NCBI GenBank assembly: GCA_013152795.1
Contig: JAADFS010000124.1
Coordinates: forward strand, 1 to 8,081
Length of the DNA stretch: 8,081 nt
DNA from: Deferribacteres bacterium
GTDB lineage: Bacteria > Nitrospirota > Thermodesulfovibrionia > UBA6902
Direction: 5' to 3'
The notes under the pieces are model-generated. The model ran no database searches. It was not told the origin of the DNA and saw only the letters and a list, made by a program, of their open reading frames with translations. A program made the translations under genes and the position numbers. Positions 1-5,973 of this stretch are shown here, one piece after another; position 1 is the stretch's first letter, and each line of letters opens with the position of its first letter.

Positions 1-1793
1 AGGTTTACCTCTCCCTTTTCCGTGAATTTTATGGCGTTGCTCAGGAGATTCACGAGAATCTGGCGCAGCCTGTTCGGGTCTCCGGACAGGTAAACCGGCA
101 CATCCGGCCTCATGTGGCAGGTGAGTTCCAGGTTTTTCTTGTGGGCCCTTATGGCCATTATATCACACGTCCTGCAGACCACATCCTCAAGGTTGAACTC
201 CTCGATCTTCAATTCCAGATGGCCTGCCTCTACCTTGGAAAGGTCAAGTATATCATTTATCAGTTGCAGGAGGTTTTCTCCGGCGTTTCTGAATATCTCC
301 ACATACTCGGCCTGTTCACCGGTAAGGTTTGTATCCTTGAGGAGTTCGGCCATACCGATTATGGCATTCATCGGCGTCCTTATCTCATGGCTCATGGTGG
401 CGAGGAACTCGCTCTTGGCCTTGTTTGCCGTCTCGGAGGCCTCCCTGGCGGCCTGCGCCTCTTCCTCGGCCTTCTTTCTTTCCCTGATCTCCTGCATCAG
501 GAGTTCGTTTGAACGGGACAGTTCCGCGGTGCGCTCCCTCACCTTTTCCTCGAGTTCACCTTGCGCCTTCTCCAGGGAATCGATCATTGTATTGAAGATA
601 TTTCCAAGCTCCCTGATTTCCGCAGGCCCGCCGGTCTCAACCTTCCTGTATGTAAGGCCCTTCCGGTGTATCTCATTCATCAGTGAGACGAGCCTTCTCA
701 ACGGCCTGTTCATGGTCTCGCTGAAGACAATAGACAATGCCACGGCAACGGCGAGCAGCAGCAGGGACGTATAAAGAATCTTCCCGGCAAGCCTGTAGGC
801 CGGGGCCTCTATCTCGTCCTTGTACACGGATGAGGCTACATACCAGTCAAGGGGCTCAAAATAGGCGACATAGGATTCCTTCGGATATACATAATTGCCC
901 CTGTCGTCAGGCCTTTCCCACAGGTACTCAAACGGGACATCAGGCTCCTCCGCCGCCTTTATGAGATCATCGACAATATAAGTGCCGGTTGCAGGGTTTT
1001 TAAGCTCCGAGACGTCCTCTCCCGCCAGCACGGGATGTATGAGCATCTTCTTCCGGCCGTTGAAGATAAATATATATCCTGTCTTTGCAACCTTGACCTT
1101 CGCAAGGGTCTTTCTCAGGTTCTGAAGCATTGCCTCGAGCTTGCGGGCCGCCTCCTGCTCTATGTCGTCTATATAAACCCCTGTACCTAACACCCACTTC
1201 CATTCAGGAAAAAGTTTCACATAGGCCAGTTTCTCAACAGGCCTCTCAGAGCCCAGCCTCCGCCACCAGTATGAATAATAGCCCTCTCCGTTTTTTCTGG
1301 CCATCTCCACCATCGGAGGCACTATGAGTTTGCCCTTGACGTCCCTTACCCTGGAGTAGTCCCTGCCGTAAAGCCTCGGGTCAGGATGCGATATAAGCAC
1401 GGAGTTGTAGTCAGACACCCATATATAGTCATTATTGCCGAACCTGTAAGACCTCAGCTCCTCAAGGATTCTCTTCTTTGCATCCGCTTCATCAATCGTT
1501 CCCTGTTTTACACGTTCGTAGAGCTTCCGTATGGCTGCTTCCTGGAGGGTTATTATGTCTTTCAGGTGTTTCTTGTGAAGTTCGAGGGATGATTTTCTGT
1601 AATAGATGAGGTCATTGTATTCGCTCTCTATCTGAAGCATCACAAGCTTCAGGACATTCCTTGCAGACTCCTCCTCTGCATTGAACATTGCATTTATAAC
1701 CTCTTTCCTGGCAACAAGCATGAATGTGGCGGATGTGAAAACCACCAGGGCGACGATTAAGAGAAGCATCCTTGATTTTAATGTCCTGAACAC
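1..1793 (-). CDS. Cache-domain sensor histidine kinase (3' end beyond window)
   Basis: This is an inner-membrane two-component sensor kinase that would autophosphorylate on histidine and pass the phosphate to a response regulator. The frame stays open for 597 residues to the window edge, so the C-terminus is missing. From the N-terminus there is a membrane segment (about 9-27) and a large extracytoplasmic region with two Cache-like halves: NDYIWVSDYNSVLISHP near 121-137 and YIFIFNGRKKMLIHP near 240-254. A second membrane segment (about 338-358), a HAMP region (about 359-412) and a charged coiled coil (about 405-460) follow. HisKA has the H-box SHEIRTPMNAIIG with phospho-acceptor His469. The N-box GDPNRLRQILVNLLSNAIKF (571-590) begins the ATPase domain. 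GTG at 1793 is chosen because the preceding in-frame codon is TGA and a GGAGAGG-type ribosome site lies just upstream; ATG at 1769 is the alternative. The Cache ligand is unknown. A receiver domain could lie beyond the window. Confidence 0.95.
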   Translation of the reverse strand, partial: MFRTLKSRMLLLIVALVVFTSATFMLVARKEVINAMFNAEEESARNVLKLVMLQIESEYNDLIYYRKSSLELHKKHLKDIITLQEAAIRKLYERVKQGTIDEADAKKRILEELRSYRFGNNDYIWVSDYNSVLISHPDPRLYGRDYSRVRDVKGKLIVPPMVEMARKNGEGYYSYWWRRLGSERPVEKLAYVKLFPEWKWVLGTGVYIDDIEQEAARKLEAMLQNLRKTLAKVKVAKTGYIFIFNGRKKMLIHPVLAGEDVSELKNPATGTYIVDDLIKAAEEPDVPFEYLWERPDDRGNYVYPKESYVAYFEPLDWYVASSVYKDEIEAPAYRLAGKILYTSLLLLAVAVALSIVFSETMNRPLRRLVSLMNEIHRKGLTYRKVETGGPAEIRELGNIFNTMIDSLEKAQGELEEKVRERTAELSRSNELLMQEIRERKKAEEEAQAAREASETANKAKSEFLATMSHEIRTPMNAIIGMAELLKDTNLTGEQAEYVEIFRNAGENLLQLINDILDLSKVEAGHLELKIEEFNLEDVVCRTCDIMAIRAHKKNLELTCHMRPDVPVYLSGDPNRLRQILVNLLSNAIKFTEKGEVN

Positions 1794-1855
1794 TCACCTC
1801 ACCTCTCCTCTGTCTCTGTTTCAGACAGGCATACATTAAAAGTCCGGTGTAGACA

Positions 1856-1864
1856 ATTATAACA
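1856..1864 (-). promoter_or_regulatory. Candidate extended -10 promoter for the histidine kinase
   Basis: On the minus strand this reads TGTTATAAT, a perfect TGn-TATAAT extended -10 element. It lies about 60 bases ahead of the kinase GTG start. No good -35 hexamer is present at 16-18 bases, which is tolerated for extended -10 promoters. The same nine bases occur ahead of the flippase on the other strand, which strengthens both calls. Inferred from sequence only. Confidence 0.45.
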
Positions 1865-1934
1865 AAAGACAGGTCTGCCCCTCTATTGTTAATCCTGATG
1901 TTGCATAAACGTGCAGGAGGGTTGGGGGGAATAA

Positions 1935-2006
1935 AGTTCGGAGTTCAAAGTTCAGGTTTCAGGTTCAGTTGTCAGGGTGCAGAATGAACCAAGTTCCCTC
2001 TCACTC
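1935..2006 (+). repeat. Composite intergenic repeat, copy A (heptamer array plus shared block)
   Basis: The segment begins with degenerate heptamers AGTTCGG, AGTTCAA, AGTTCAG, GTTTCAG, then a 6-base GTTCAG and TTGTCAG (1935-1975). Next comes AGGGTGCAGAATGAA followed by CCAAGT (1974-1994), which matches copy B at 4481-4501 in 20 of 21 positions. The tail, TTCCCTCTCACTCC, looks like a decayed or truncated form of copy B's C/G-rich hairpin. It ends about ten bases short of the stop codon of the broken gene and lies between that gene and the kinase. The heptamer arrangement resembles the short tandemly repeated repetitive sequences known from cyanobacteria, but family membership is not established. 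No reading frame crosses it convincingly. Confidence 0.7.
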
Positions 2007-2014
2007 CGGCGCAT

Positions 2015-2998
2015 TCAGTGCGAAAATCCGAAGACCAGACCATCCCTCTTTCCGTCTACAGCGGCTATCCATCTGTCATCAGCAATTCTGTGGGCATCGA
2101 TGCTGTGCATTCCATCCCTGTTCCAGCGGTTTCCACCGGGCTTTAATACAGGGCTTTCAGGCAGTTCCCTTTCTTTATAGCTTGCGGTCGTAAGTTCGGT
2201 TATCTCGAAGGCCCTCACCTGATTGCCATAGACAGGCTCGTCGTCCTGGGTGTATCTGATGATCCGGCCGTCCAGAACCAGCACCCTGCCACCCGGTCTC
2301 GCTATGTTTGCATCTCCGTCTATGACGGGGCTCATGGGATGCTCTGTCCAGGGCCCCATGAGGTCCGCGGCGTAGTAGAGACGGAGGACGTTGTTGGCAA
2401 CAGGGTCCGCCCCCGTAAACATCCACCACATGCCGTTATAGCGGAAAACCGAAGGGTCCACATGGCTTCCGTAAATCAGTGTTCTTACAAACACCCACTT
2501 CAGAGGGAAATCAACGGCCCTGTATAATCTGACGGAACCTGTCTGGTGGGCCTCCGGAATCATGTAGTATTCATCTTTCCATTTAAAGACATAAGGGTAT
2601 GAAAGGTGAAACGCCTCGTCAAGCACGATTTGTTTATAGGCCCAGTGCCCAGTTCAAGCCGTCGCTGCTGGTTGCAAGCCCTATATCCCCCTGGCCTGTG
2701 CGGGTGTTCCATACCTCGAAGAACATGTACCATACGGCGCCATCCCTGAGCATGAACGGGTCTGAAACAAAGTCAGCGGTTATATCCGTCACATCAGCGG
2801 CGGTCAGGACGGGTTTATATTTTCAGCGGGGGTGAGATTTAAGGGTGAATCGCCGGTATAAATCCCGATCGACCATTCACCCTGCATTGTCATGAACGGA
2901 ATGCCGCGCGATTTGCCAACGTACACGCCGGCTGTAAAACCGGCCAGCAGGCATACAAGCAGCGCGGCAATAAAGACGGCCCTCTGACGCTTGATCAT
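2015..2998 (-). pseudogene. Broken gene: membrane-anchored GINT1-N/GH43-like beta-propeller protein
   Basis: Three consecutive pieces join into one protein of about 327 residues. Piece 1 (2998 to about 2811) has a signal anchor with a hydrophobic stretch near residues 8-27. Piece 2 (2810-2634, different frame) carries VSDPFMLRDGAVWYMFFEVW and ATSSDGLNWA. Piece 3 (2638-2015, same frame as piece 1) carries HLSYPYVFKWKDEYYMIPEA, GSVRLYRAVDFPLKW and HSIDAH. The DPFM, WYMFFE and HLSYPYVF motifs are those I associate with the bacterial relatives of the N-terminal domain of plant glucosamine inositolphosphorylceramide transferase 1, a five-bladed propeller often found in polysaccharide loci. Piece 1 stops at TGA 2804-2806 because one base is missing near 2809-2813. 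Piece 2 stops at TAA 2634-2636 because of a 7-bp tandem duplication at 2640-2653. The start is ATG 2998, with GGGAAAGG directly upstream. Disruption is clear; the family is probable; the function is unknown, perhaps glycan binding or processing in the periplasm. Sequencing error could explain the single-base loss but less easily the duplication. Confidence 0.8.
2640..2653 (+). repeat. Perfect 7-bp tandem duplication (GCCCAGT x2) inside the broken gene
   Basis: GCCCAGT occurs at 2640-2646 and again at 2647-2653. Removing one copy rejoins the minus-strand reading as AAC TGG GCC TAT AAA CAA ATC (N-W-A-Y-K-Q-I), which connects the DGLNW motif of piece 2 to the HLSYPYVF piece in one frame. Seven is one more than a multiple of three, so the duplication shifts the frame. 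This identifies the lesion and its likely ancestral state. Confidence 0.85.
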
Positions 2999-3062
2999 CC
3001 TTTCCCATCCATCCCGTTTCCCCTCTGAAAGGTAAGCGGCAGTGCGAGAGTCAACAGATACC

Positions 3063-3071
3063 TGTTATAAT
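3063..3071 (+). promoter_or_regulatory. Candidate extended -10 promoter for the flippase and glycosyltransferase genes
   Basis: TGTTATAAT is a perfect extended -10 element about 87 bases upstream of the flippase start, in an AT-rich patch between divergent genes. No convincing -35 is present at the usual distance. It is identical to the nine bases ahead of the kinase on the opposite strand. The predicted transcript would begin near 3078 and carry an untranslated leader of about 80 bases. Confidence 0.45.
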
Positions 3072-3092
3072 AAAAATTTATACAAAATACAA
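3064..3092 (-). promoter_or_regulatory. Candidate promoter for the broken propeller gene
   Basis: On the minus strand TTGTAT (3092-3087) and TATAAC (3069-3064) are separated by exactly 17 bases, a reasonable sigma-70-type pair. It reads towards ATG 2998, with a predicted leader of about 60 bases. It overlaps the oppositely directed -10 element of the flippase, so the two promoters would compete for polymerase. Inferred from consensus alone in a very AT-rich stretch, where chance matches are common. Confidence 0.35.
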
Positions 3093-3157
3093 TTACCACC
3101 TCCAATTAGTATGAATAACAGCGGGGCTAAAAGCAAGGACGAGGTCGTGGACGGATA

Positions 3158-4444
3158 GTGCGGATGCCTGATTTTATAACCAGCCGTATAAGAAAAGAGA
3201 CGCTGCGCCACCTCGGTATCGTATTTGCAGAAAACGTACTCTCAAGGGGCCTCAATTTTATCCTGATTGTTCTTGTTGCAAGGGAATTGGGCCCGGAGAA
3301 ATACGGCCTTTATTCATTCGTCACCGTATCCATCCTTTTTCTCGGTGTGTTCCTGGATTTCGGCATGGAAAACACCGCCGTGCGCTTCTCCGGGAAATAC
3401 GGGGACAAGAGGGAAGGGATTTTCGGGGTTTATTTTATCTTTAAAAGCGCAATGCTTGCGGCCCTGTTGTTTCTGATTCTGCTGTATCCCCGGGCCCTTG
3501 CCCTACTGGTGAACAAACCGCTGGTTGAGAAATACCTGCTCATTATTTTTATCGGCTGTGTAATGGAGAGCTACCAGTATGTCATTACCACTTACCTCCA
3601 GTCACTGGAAAGATTCACTGCCAGGGCGGTCATTAATGCGGGGGTGTTTCTGGTAAGGCTTGTCTCCATTTTCGTTTTACTGCAGATGTCCGTACCGGAT
3701 ATCAGGACGGTCTCCTTTTTCTTCGCCCTCAGCGGCCTGCCCTTTGTTCTGGTATGCTCCGGATACTTCGCCGGGTTTTTCAGGAGCCTTTTCTCATATA
3801 ACATATCCCGGGACATGCTGAAGGAGATACTGCATTATGCAAAATGGATCGCAGCCGGTTCGGTCGCCATGAACATCATGACGCGACTGGATTTTTACGT
3901 GATAGTTTCCTTTCTGTCGTTCAGGGAGGCGGGGCTTTATAATTCGGCATTTCAGCTCGTCTCCCCGCTTATGGTTGTTTCGCTGGTATTCGGCAAGGTT
4001 TTCCTGCCGAAGGTATCGAAGTATACGGAGCTTTCCCGCATAAAGGCGTATATCAGAAAGGCTGCAGCAGCAGGGGCCGTGGTATCTCTCATGCTGATAC
4101 TGGTCCTGCCTTTTTCCAGGGATGTGATACTGTTCGTCTTTGGAAGGGAATACTCGGATGCATTCGGGGTTTTCGGGATATTACTTGTTTCTTATGTGTT
4201 TACCTTATGGAATGTGATGTTCGGGATAGCTTTTTATTCCATGGGGTATTCAAAATACATGACCATGGGAGCATATGTTGAACTGGTTATCTTTGCAGCG
4301 TGTTCTTTTATTCTTGTCCCCCGTCTTGGCATGGAAGGCGCGGCATGGAGCAGGATGATCGCAAGCGCCGGCTACCTGGGGGCCGTTGTCCTGTTTATGT
4401 ACAGAAAGATTTACTGCGTAAACCGGCAGGAGGGCCTGCCGTAA
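3158..4444 (+). CDS. Wzx-type oligosaccharide flippase
   Basis: This is a polytopic inner-membrane protein of the polysaccharide biosynthesis/MOP flippase superfamily. Such proteins move undecaprenyl-linked oligosaccharides from the cytoplasmic to the periplasmic face. The 428-residue length is within the usual 400-500. Hydrophobic segments recur along the whole chain, about twelve, for example near 21-40, 52-68, 90-110, 124-142, 160-178, 185-208, 268-284, 304-320, 336-356, 372-388 and 400-416. Family-like signatures are VLVARELGPEKYGLYSFVTV at the N-terminus, the DFYVIVSFLSFREAGLYNSA stretch near residue 245, and GMEGAAW near 391-397. Start choice is uncertain. GTG 3158 overlaps the stop of a 15-codon leader frame (TAGTG), while ATG 3164, in the same frame, has GGACGG about nine bases upstream and gives 426 residues. 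It is followed by glycosyltransferases on the same strand, as expected for a glycan export locus. The substrate cannot be deduced. Confidence 0.92.
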   Translation: MRMPDFITSRIRKETLRHLGIVFAENVLSRGLNFILIVLVARELGPEKYGLYSFVTVSILFLGVFLDFGMENTAVRFSGKYGDKREGIFGVYFIFKSAMLAALLFLILLYPRALALLVNKPLVEKYLLIIFIGCVMESYQYVITTYLQSLERFTARAVINAGVFLVRLVSIFVLLQMSVPDIRTVSFFFALSGLPFVLVCSGYFAGFFRSLFSYNISRDMLKEILHYAKWIAAGSVAMNIMTRLDFYVIVSFLSFREAGLYNSAFQLVSPLMVVSLVFGKVFLPKVSKYTELSRIKAYIRKAAAAGAVVSLMLILVLPFSRDVILFVFGREYSDAFGVFGILLVSYVFTLWNVMFGIAFYSMGYSKYMTMGAYVELVIFAACSFILVPRLGMEGAAWSRMIASAGYLGAVVLFMYRKIYCVNRQEGLP

Positions 4445-4454
4445 GGCCTGGTTC

Positions 4455-4543
4455 AGTTCAGAGTTCAAAGTTCGAAGTTAAGGGTGCAGAATGAAACAAG
4501 TCCCCCTCCCTTTGGGAGGGGGTGAGGGGGAGGGAAGGTAGGG
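4455..4543 (+). repeat. Composite intergenic repeat, copy B, with hairpin and G-rich tail
   Basis: Four heptamers, AGTTCAG, AGTTCAA, AGTTCGA and AGTTAAG (4455-4482), lead into AGGGTGCAGAATGAA then ACAAGT (4481-4501), which matches copy A in 20 of 21 positions. After this comes CCCCCTCCC-TTT-GGGAGGGGG (4502-4522), a perfect nine-base-pair hairpin with a three-base loop, and then further G runs to 4543. The element fills the whole gap between the flippase stop and the next glycosyltransferase start, so it would sit in the transcript between them. Both copies have the same orientation on the plus strand. Confidence 0.75.
4514..4534 (+). promoter_or_regulatory. Potential G-quadruplex in the glycosyltransferase leader
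   Basis: Four G runs of 3, 5, 5 and 3 bases are separated by linkers of 1, 3 and 1 bases, satisfying the usual G3+N1-7 pattern; a fifth GGG follows at 4541-4543. The first two runs are also the 3' arm of the hairpin at 4502-4522, so quadruplex and hairpin are mutually exclusive. The motif ends about 22 bases before ATG 4557, close enough to affect ribosome loading if it forms in RNA. Function is inferred. Confidence 0.5.
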
Positions 4544-4556
4544 TTTAGTACGGAAG

Positions 4557-5654
4557 ATGAAAAAAAAGAAGATATGTTTTTTCAACAAGGATATGAAGGC
4601 CGGGGGGGTGGAGAGGCAGTTGTACTGCCTTGTGAACGGCCTGAACAGGGGAAAATATGACATAATGCTGCTTTTATGCAGGAAAGAGGGGGAGTTTTCA
4701 GACAGGATATCGGAGGGCATTGGCGTCCACGGCCTCGGGATTCCATACTCCCGGTGCAATAAGATACCCATTATGATAAAATTATTTTTCTTTTTATTGA
4801 AAAACCGGCCGGATATATTCATCAGTTTTCATTCTCACCTGAATACTGTTTCGGTTATTGTATGCAGGTTGCTGGCAATAAAGGTGGGGGTCTGCTTTCC
4901 CGGCCACTTTCCCGAGTCGCGACTGGCCCGGCTTCGAAGGTTTTTTTATACAAGGGCGGACGTGCTGATTTCCGTCTCCAGGGGGGTCAGGGACAGCGTG
5001 GTAAAAAACCTGCATATCCCTGAAAGCGGCAAAAATATTATAATAGAAAATTGCGTGGATATAGAAGACATAGAGAAAAAGGCCTGCGAAGAGACCGGCA
5101 GTGGTTTTCCGGAGATGAACAGGTTTACAATAGTAAGCGCCGGGAGACTCAGCGCTGAAAAGAATTTCGATCTGTTGATACGGGCAGCCCGACTTCTCCC
5201 GGTTGATTGCCTGGTTCTGATAATCGGAGACGGGGAGCAGAGGGAATATCTGGAAAACCTGGCTGCGGAATACGGCGTAAGAGACAGGGTTCTCTTTACA
5301 GGCTTCCAACCGAATCCTTATAGATTCATAAAAAGGGCGTCAGTCTATGTGCTGCCATCGGATTCCGAAGGGTTGCCCACGGTGCTGCTGGAGGCCATGT
5401 CACTGGGGGTGCCCTGCATAAGCTCGGATTATTACGGGCGGACGGATGATGTCATTGAGCATAATGTCACCGGATATGTCTTCCCGAGAGGGAATCATTA
5501 TGAGCTTGCAAAGGCAGTGGATTTCTTCCGCGACGAGCAGAATCATGAAAAGATAAAACGGATGATCAGAAACGCCGGTGCAAGGGTAAGGGATTTCTCA
5601 GTTGAAAACTACGTGCGGAAGTATGAGAGGCTTTTTGATGAGTATTTAAAATAA
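4557..5654 (+). CDS. GT4-type glycosyltransferase (GT-B fold)
   Basis: This is a retaining glycosyltransferase expected to add a sugar from a nucleotide-sugar donor to a lipid-linked or LPS acceptor at the cytoplasmic membrane face. The 365-residue length is normal. The N-terminal acceptor domain opens with KICFFNKDMKAGGVERQL, where GGVERQ (16-21) is the usual glycine-rich loop. The C-terminal donor domain starts near 188 with VSAGRLSAEKNFDLLIRAA (GRLSAEKN at 196-203), continues with IGDGEQREYLENLA, and contains the E-x7-E motif E271-GLPTVLL-E279 in SDSEGLPTVLLEAMSLGVP. These are hallmark GT4 features. ATG 4557 is the natural start. The ribosome site is weak: GGAAG directly abuts the start, and the G-rich AGGGAAGGTAGGG ends about 13 bases earlier inside the repeat tail. 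It lies 112 bases after the flippase and is probably cotranscribed with it unless the hairpin attenuates. Sugar and linkage are unknown. Confidence 0.93.
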   Translation: MKKKKICFFNKDMKAGGVERQLYCLVNGLNRGKYDIMLLLCRKEGEFSDRISEGIGVHGLGIPYSRCNKIPIMIKLFFFLLKNRPDIFISFHSHLNTVSVIVCRLLAIKVGVCFPGHFPESRLARLRRFFYTRADVLISVSRGVRDSVVKNLHIPESGKNIIIENCVDIEDIEKKACEETGSGFPEMNRFTIVSAGRLSAEKNFDLLIRAARLLPVDCLVLIIGDGEQREYLENLAAEYGVRDRVLFTGFQPNPYRFIKRASVYVLPSDSEGLPTVLLEAMSLGVPCISSDYYGRTDDVIEHNVTGYVFPRGNHYELAKAVDFFRDEQNHEKIKRMIRNAGARVRDFSVENYVRKYERLFDEYLK

Positions 5655-5673
5655 AGTTATAAAAGGTTATAAT
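5645..5673 (+). promoter_or_regulatory. Candidate promoter at the end of the first glycosyltransferase gene
   Basis: TTTAAA (5645-5650) and a perfect TATAAT (5668-5673) are 17 bases apart. The pair straddles the stop codon of the upstream glycosyltransferase and reads into the 319-base gene-poor gap. It could drive the second glycosyltransferase or a short RNA ending near 5756. The local AT richness lowers confidence. Confidence 0.35.
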
Positions 5674-5715
5674 GATATTACATGGTATTTAATGAAGCAA
5701 TTGTATCTTTCAGCC

Positions 5716-5756
5716 ACAGAAAGACCGGAAGAGACAACGGATACTCTGTTTTTTTT
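5716..5756 (+). terminator. Weak candidate intrinsic terminator
   Basis: ACAGA (5716-5720) pairs with TCTGT (5745-5749), with CCG and CGG able to pair further in, and eight T residues run from 5749 to 5756. The stem is short and interrupted by mismatches, so the T tract is the main support. It would end transcripts of the glycosyltransferase that stops at 5654, or a short RNA started from the promoter candidate at 5645-5673. Confidence 0.35.
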
Positions 5757-5767
5757 CATTTAATCAT

Positions 5768-5817
5768 GCAGGATTAACAATTAACAGTTCAGGTGTATTG
5801 TTAATTATTAATCCTGC
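5768..5817. repeat. AT-rich 19-bp inverted repeat with heptamer arms
   Basis: The left arm at 5768-5786 is GCAGGATTAACAATTAACA. The right arm at 5799-5817 is its reverse complement with one mismatch in 19 bases, and the loop is 12 bases. The left arm contains ATTAACA twice in tandem (5773-5786). There is no T tract after it, so it is unlikely to be a terminator. It may be an operator, a repetitive palindrome or a small mobile remnant. A shorter related string, TATTGTTAATCCTG, occurs near 1884-1897 ahead of the kinase. Confidence 0.75.
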
Positions 5818-5973
5818 GGTGAATACTTTTATATAGTTATATATAGCGGCGCAGTGATGCTGAAGGGGGGGAAGCACATGAATGCGCTGTTGAGGACGGC
5901 TCTTGTAAGAATCCCATGTTTATCATCCGGGCGGGGAAAACGCCCTGATTGAAAAAGGGAACACAGGGAAGAA

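Larger units (their letters stand above)
5655..5973. other. Gene-poor gap between the two GT4 genes
   Basis: This 319-base stretch has no convincing gene. In order it holds a TATAAT-type promoter candidate (5645-5673), a weak stem followed by eight T (5716-5756), a 19-bp inverted repeat (5768-5817), an AT-rich run TATATAGTTATATATAG (5830-5846), a seven-G run (5865-5871) and the ribosome site of the next gene (AGGGAAG, 5965-5971). Two frames of 31 codons occur (5682 and 5857 starts) and match nothing I recognise. From ATG 5878 a 24-codon frame has a strong AGGGGGGGAAG site seven bases upstream and ends at 5952; a leader peptide is possible but unproven. The gap is likely regulatory, separating the two glycosyltransferase genes into different transcription units. 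Confidence 0.6.

Noticed and set aside
112..774. Long plus-strand open frame of 220 codons
   Set aside because: It is antisense to the kinase, whose minus-strand frame carries clear HAMP, H-box and N-box motifs. The plus-strand product is serine-rich with no recognisable motif, as expected of a shadow frame.
1810..1828. Six-base inverted repeat CTGTCT/AGACAG in the kinase leader
   Set aside because: The arms are too short to call a regulatory hairpin, and no repeat of the pattern supports an operator.
1612..1836. Minus-strand frame of 74 codons covering the kinase start
   Set aside because: It overlaps the kinase N-terminus in another frame and lacks motifs. The kinase frame has a membrane segment and a ribosome site here.
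1935..1994. CRISPR-like array
   Set aside because: The repeated unit is only seven bases with no spacers and no cas genes nearby, so it is a tandem heptamer array.
4478..4822. Minus-strand frame of 114 codons
   Set aside because: It runs antisense to the glycosyltransferase start and through the C/G-rich repeat, giving proline-serine low-complexity sequence without motifs.
5682..5777. 31-codon frame starting MVFNEAIVSF
   Set aside because: It has no ribosome site, resembles nothing I know and runs through the T8 tract and into the inverted repeat. A chance frame in AT-rich DNA is more likely.
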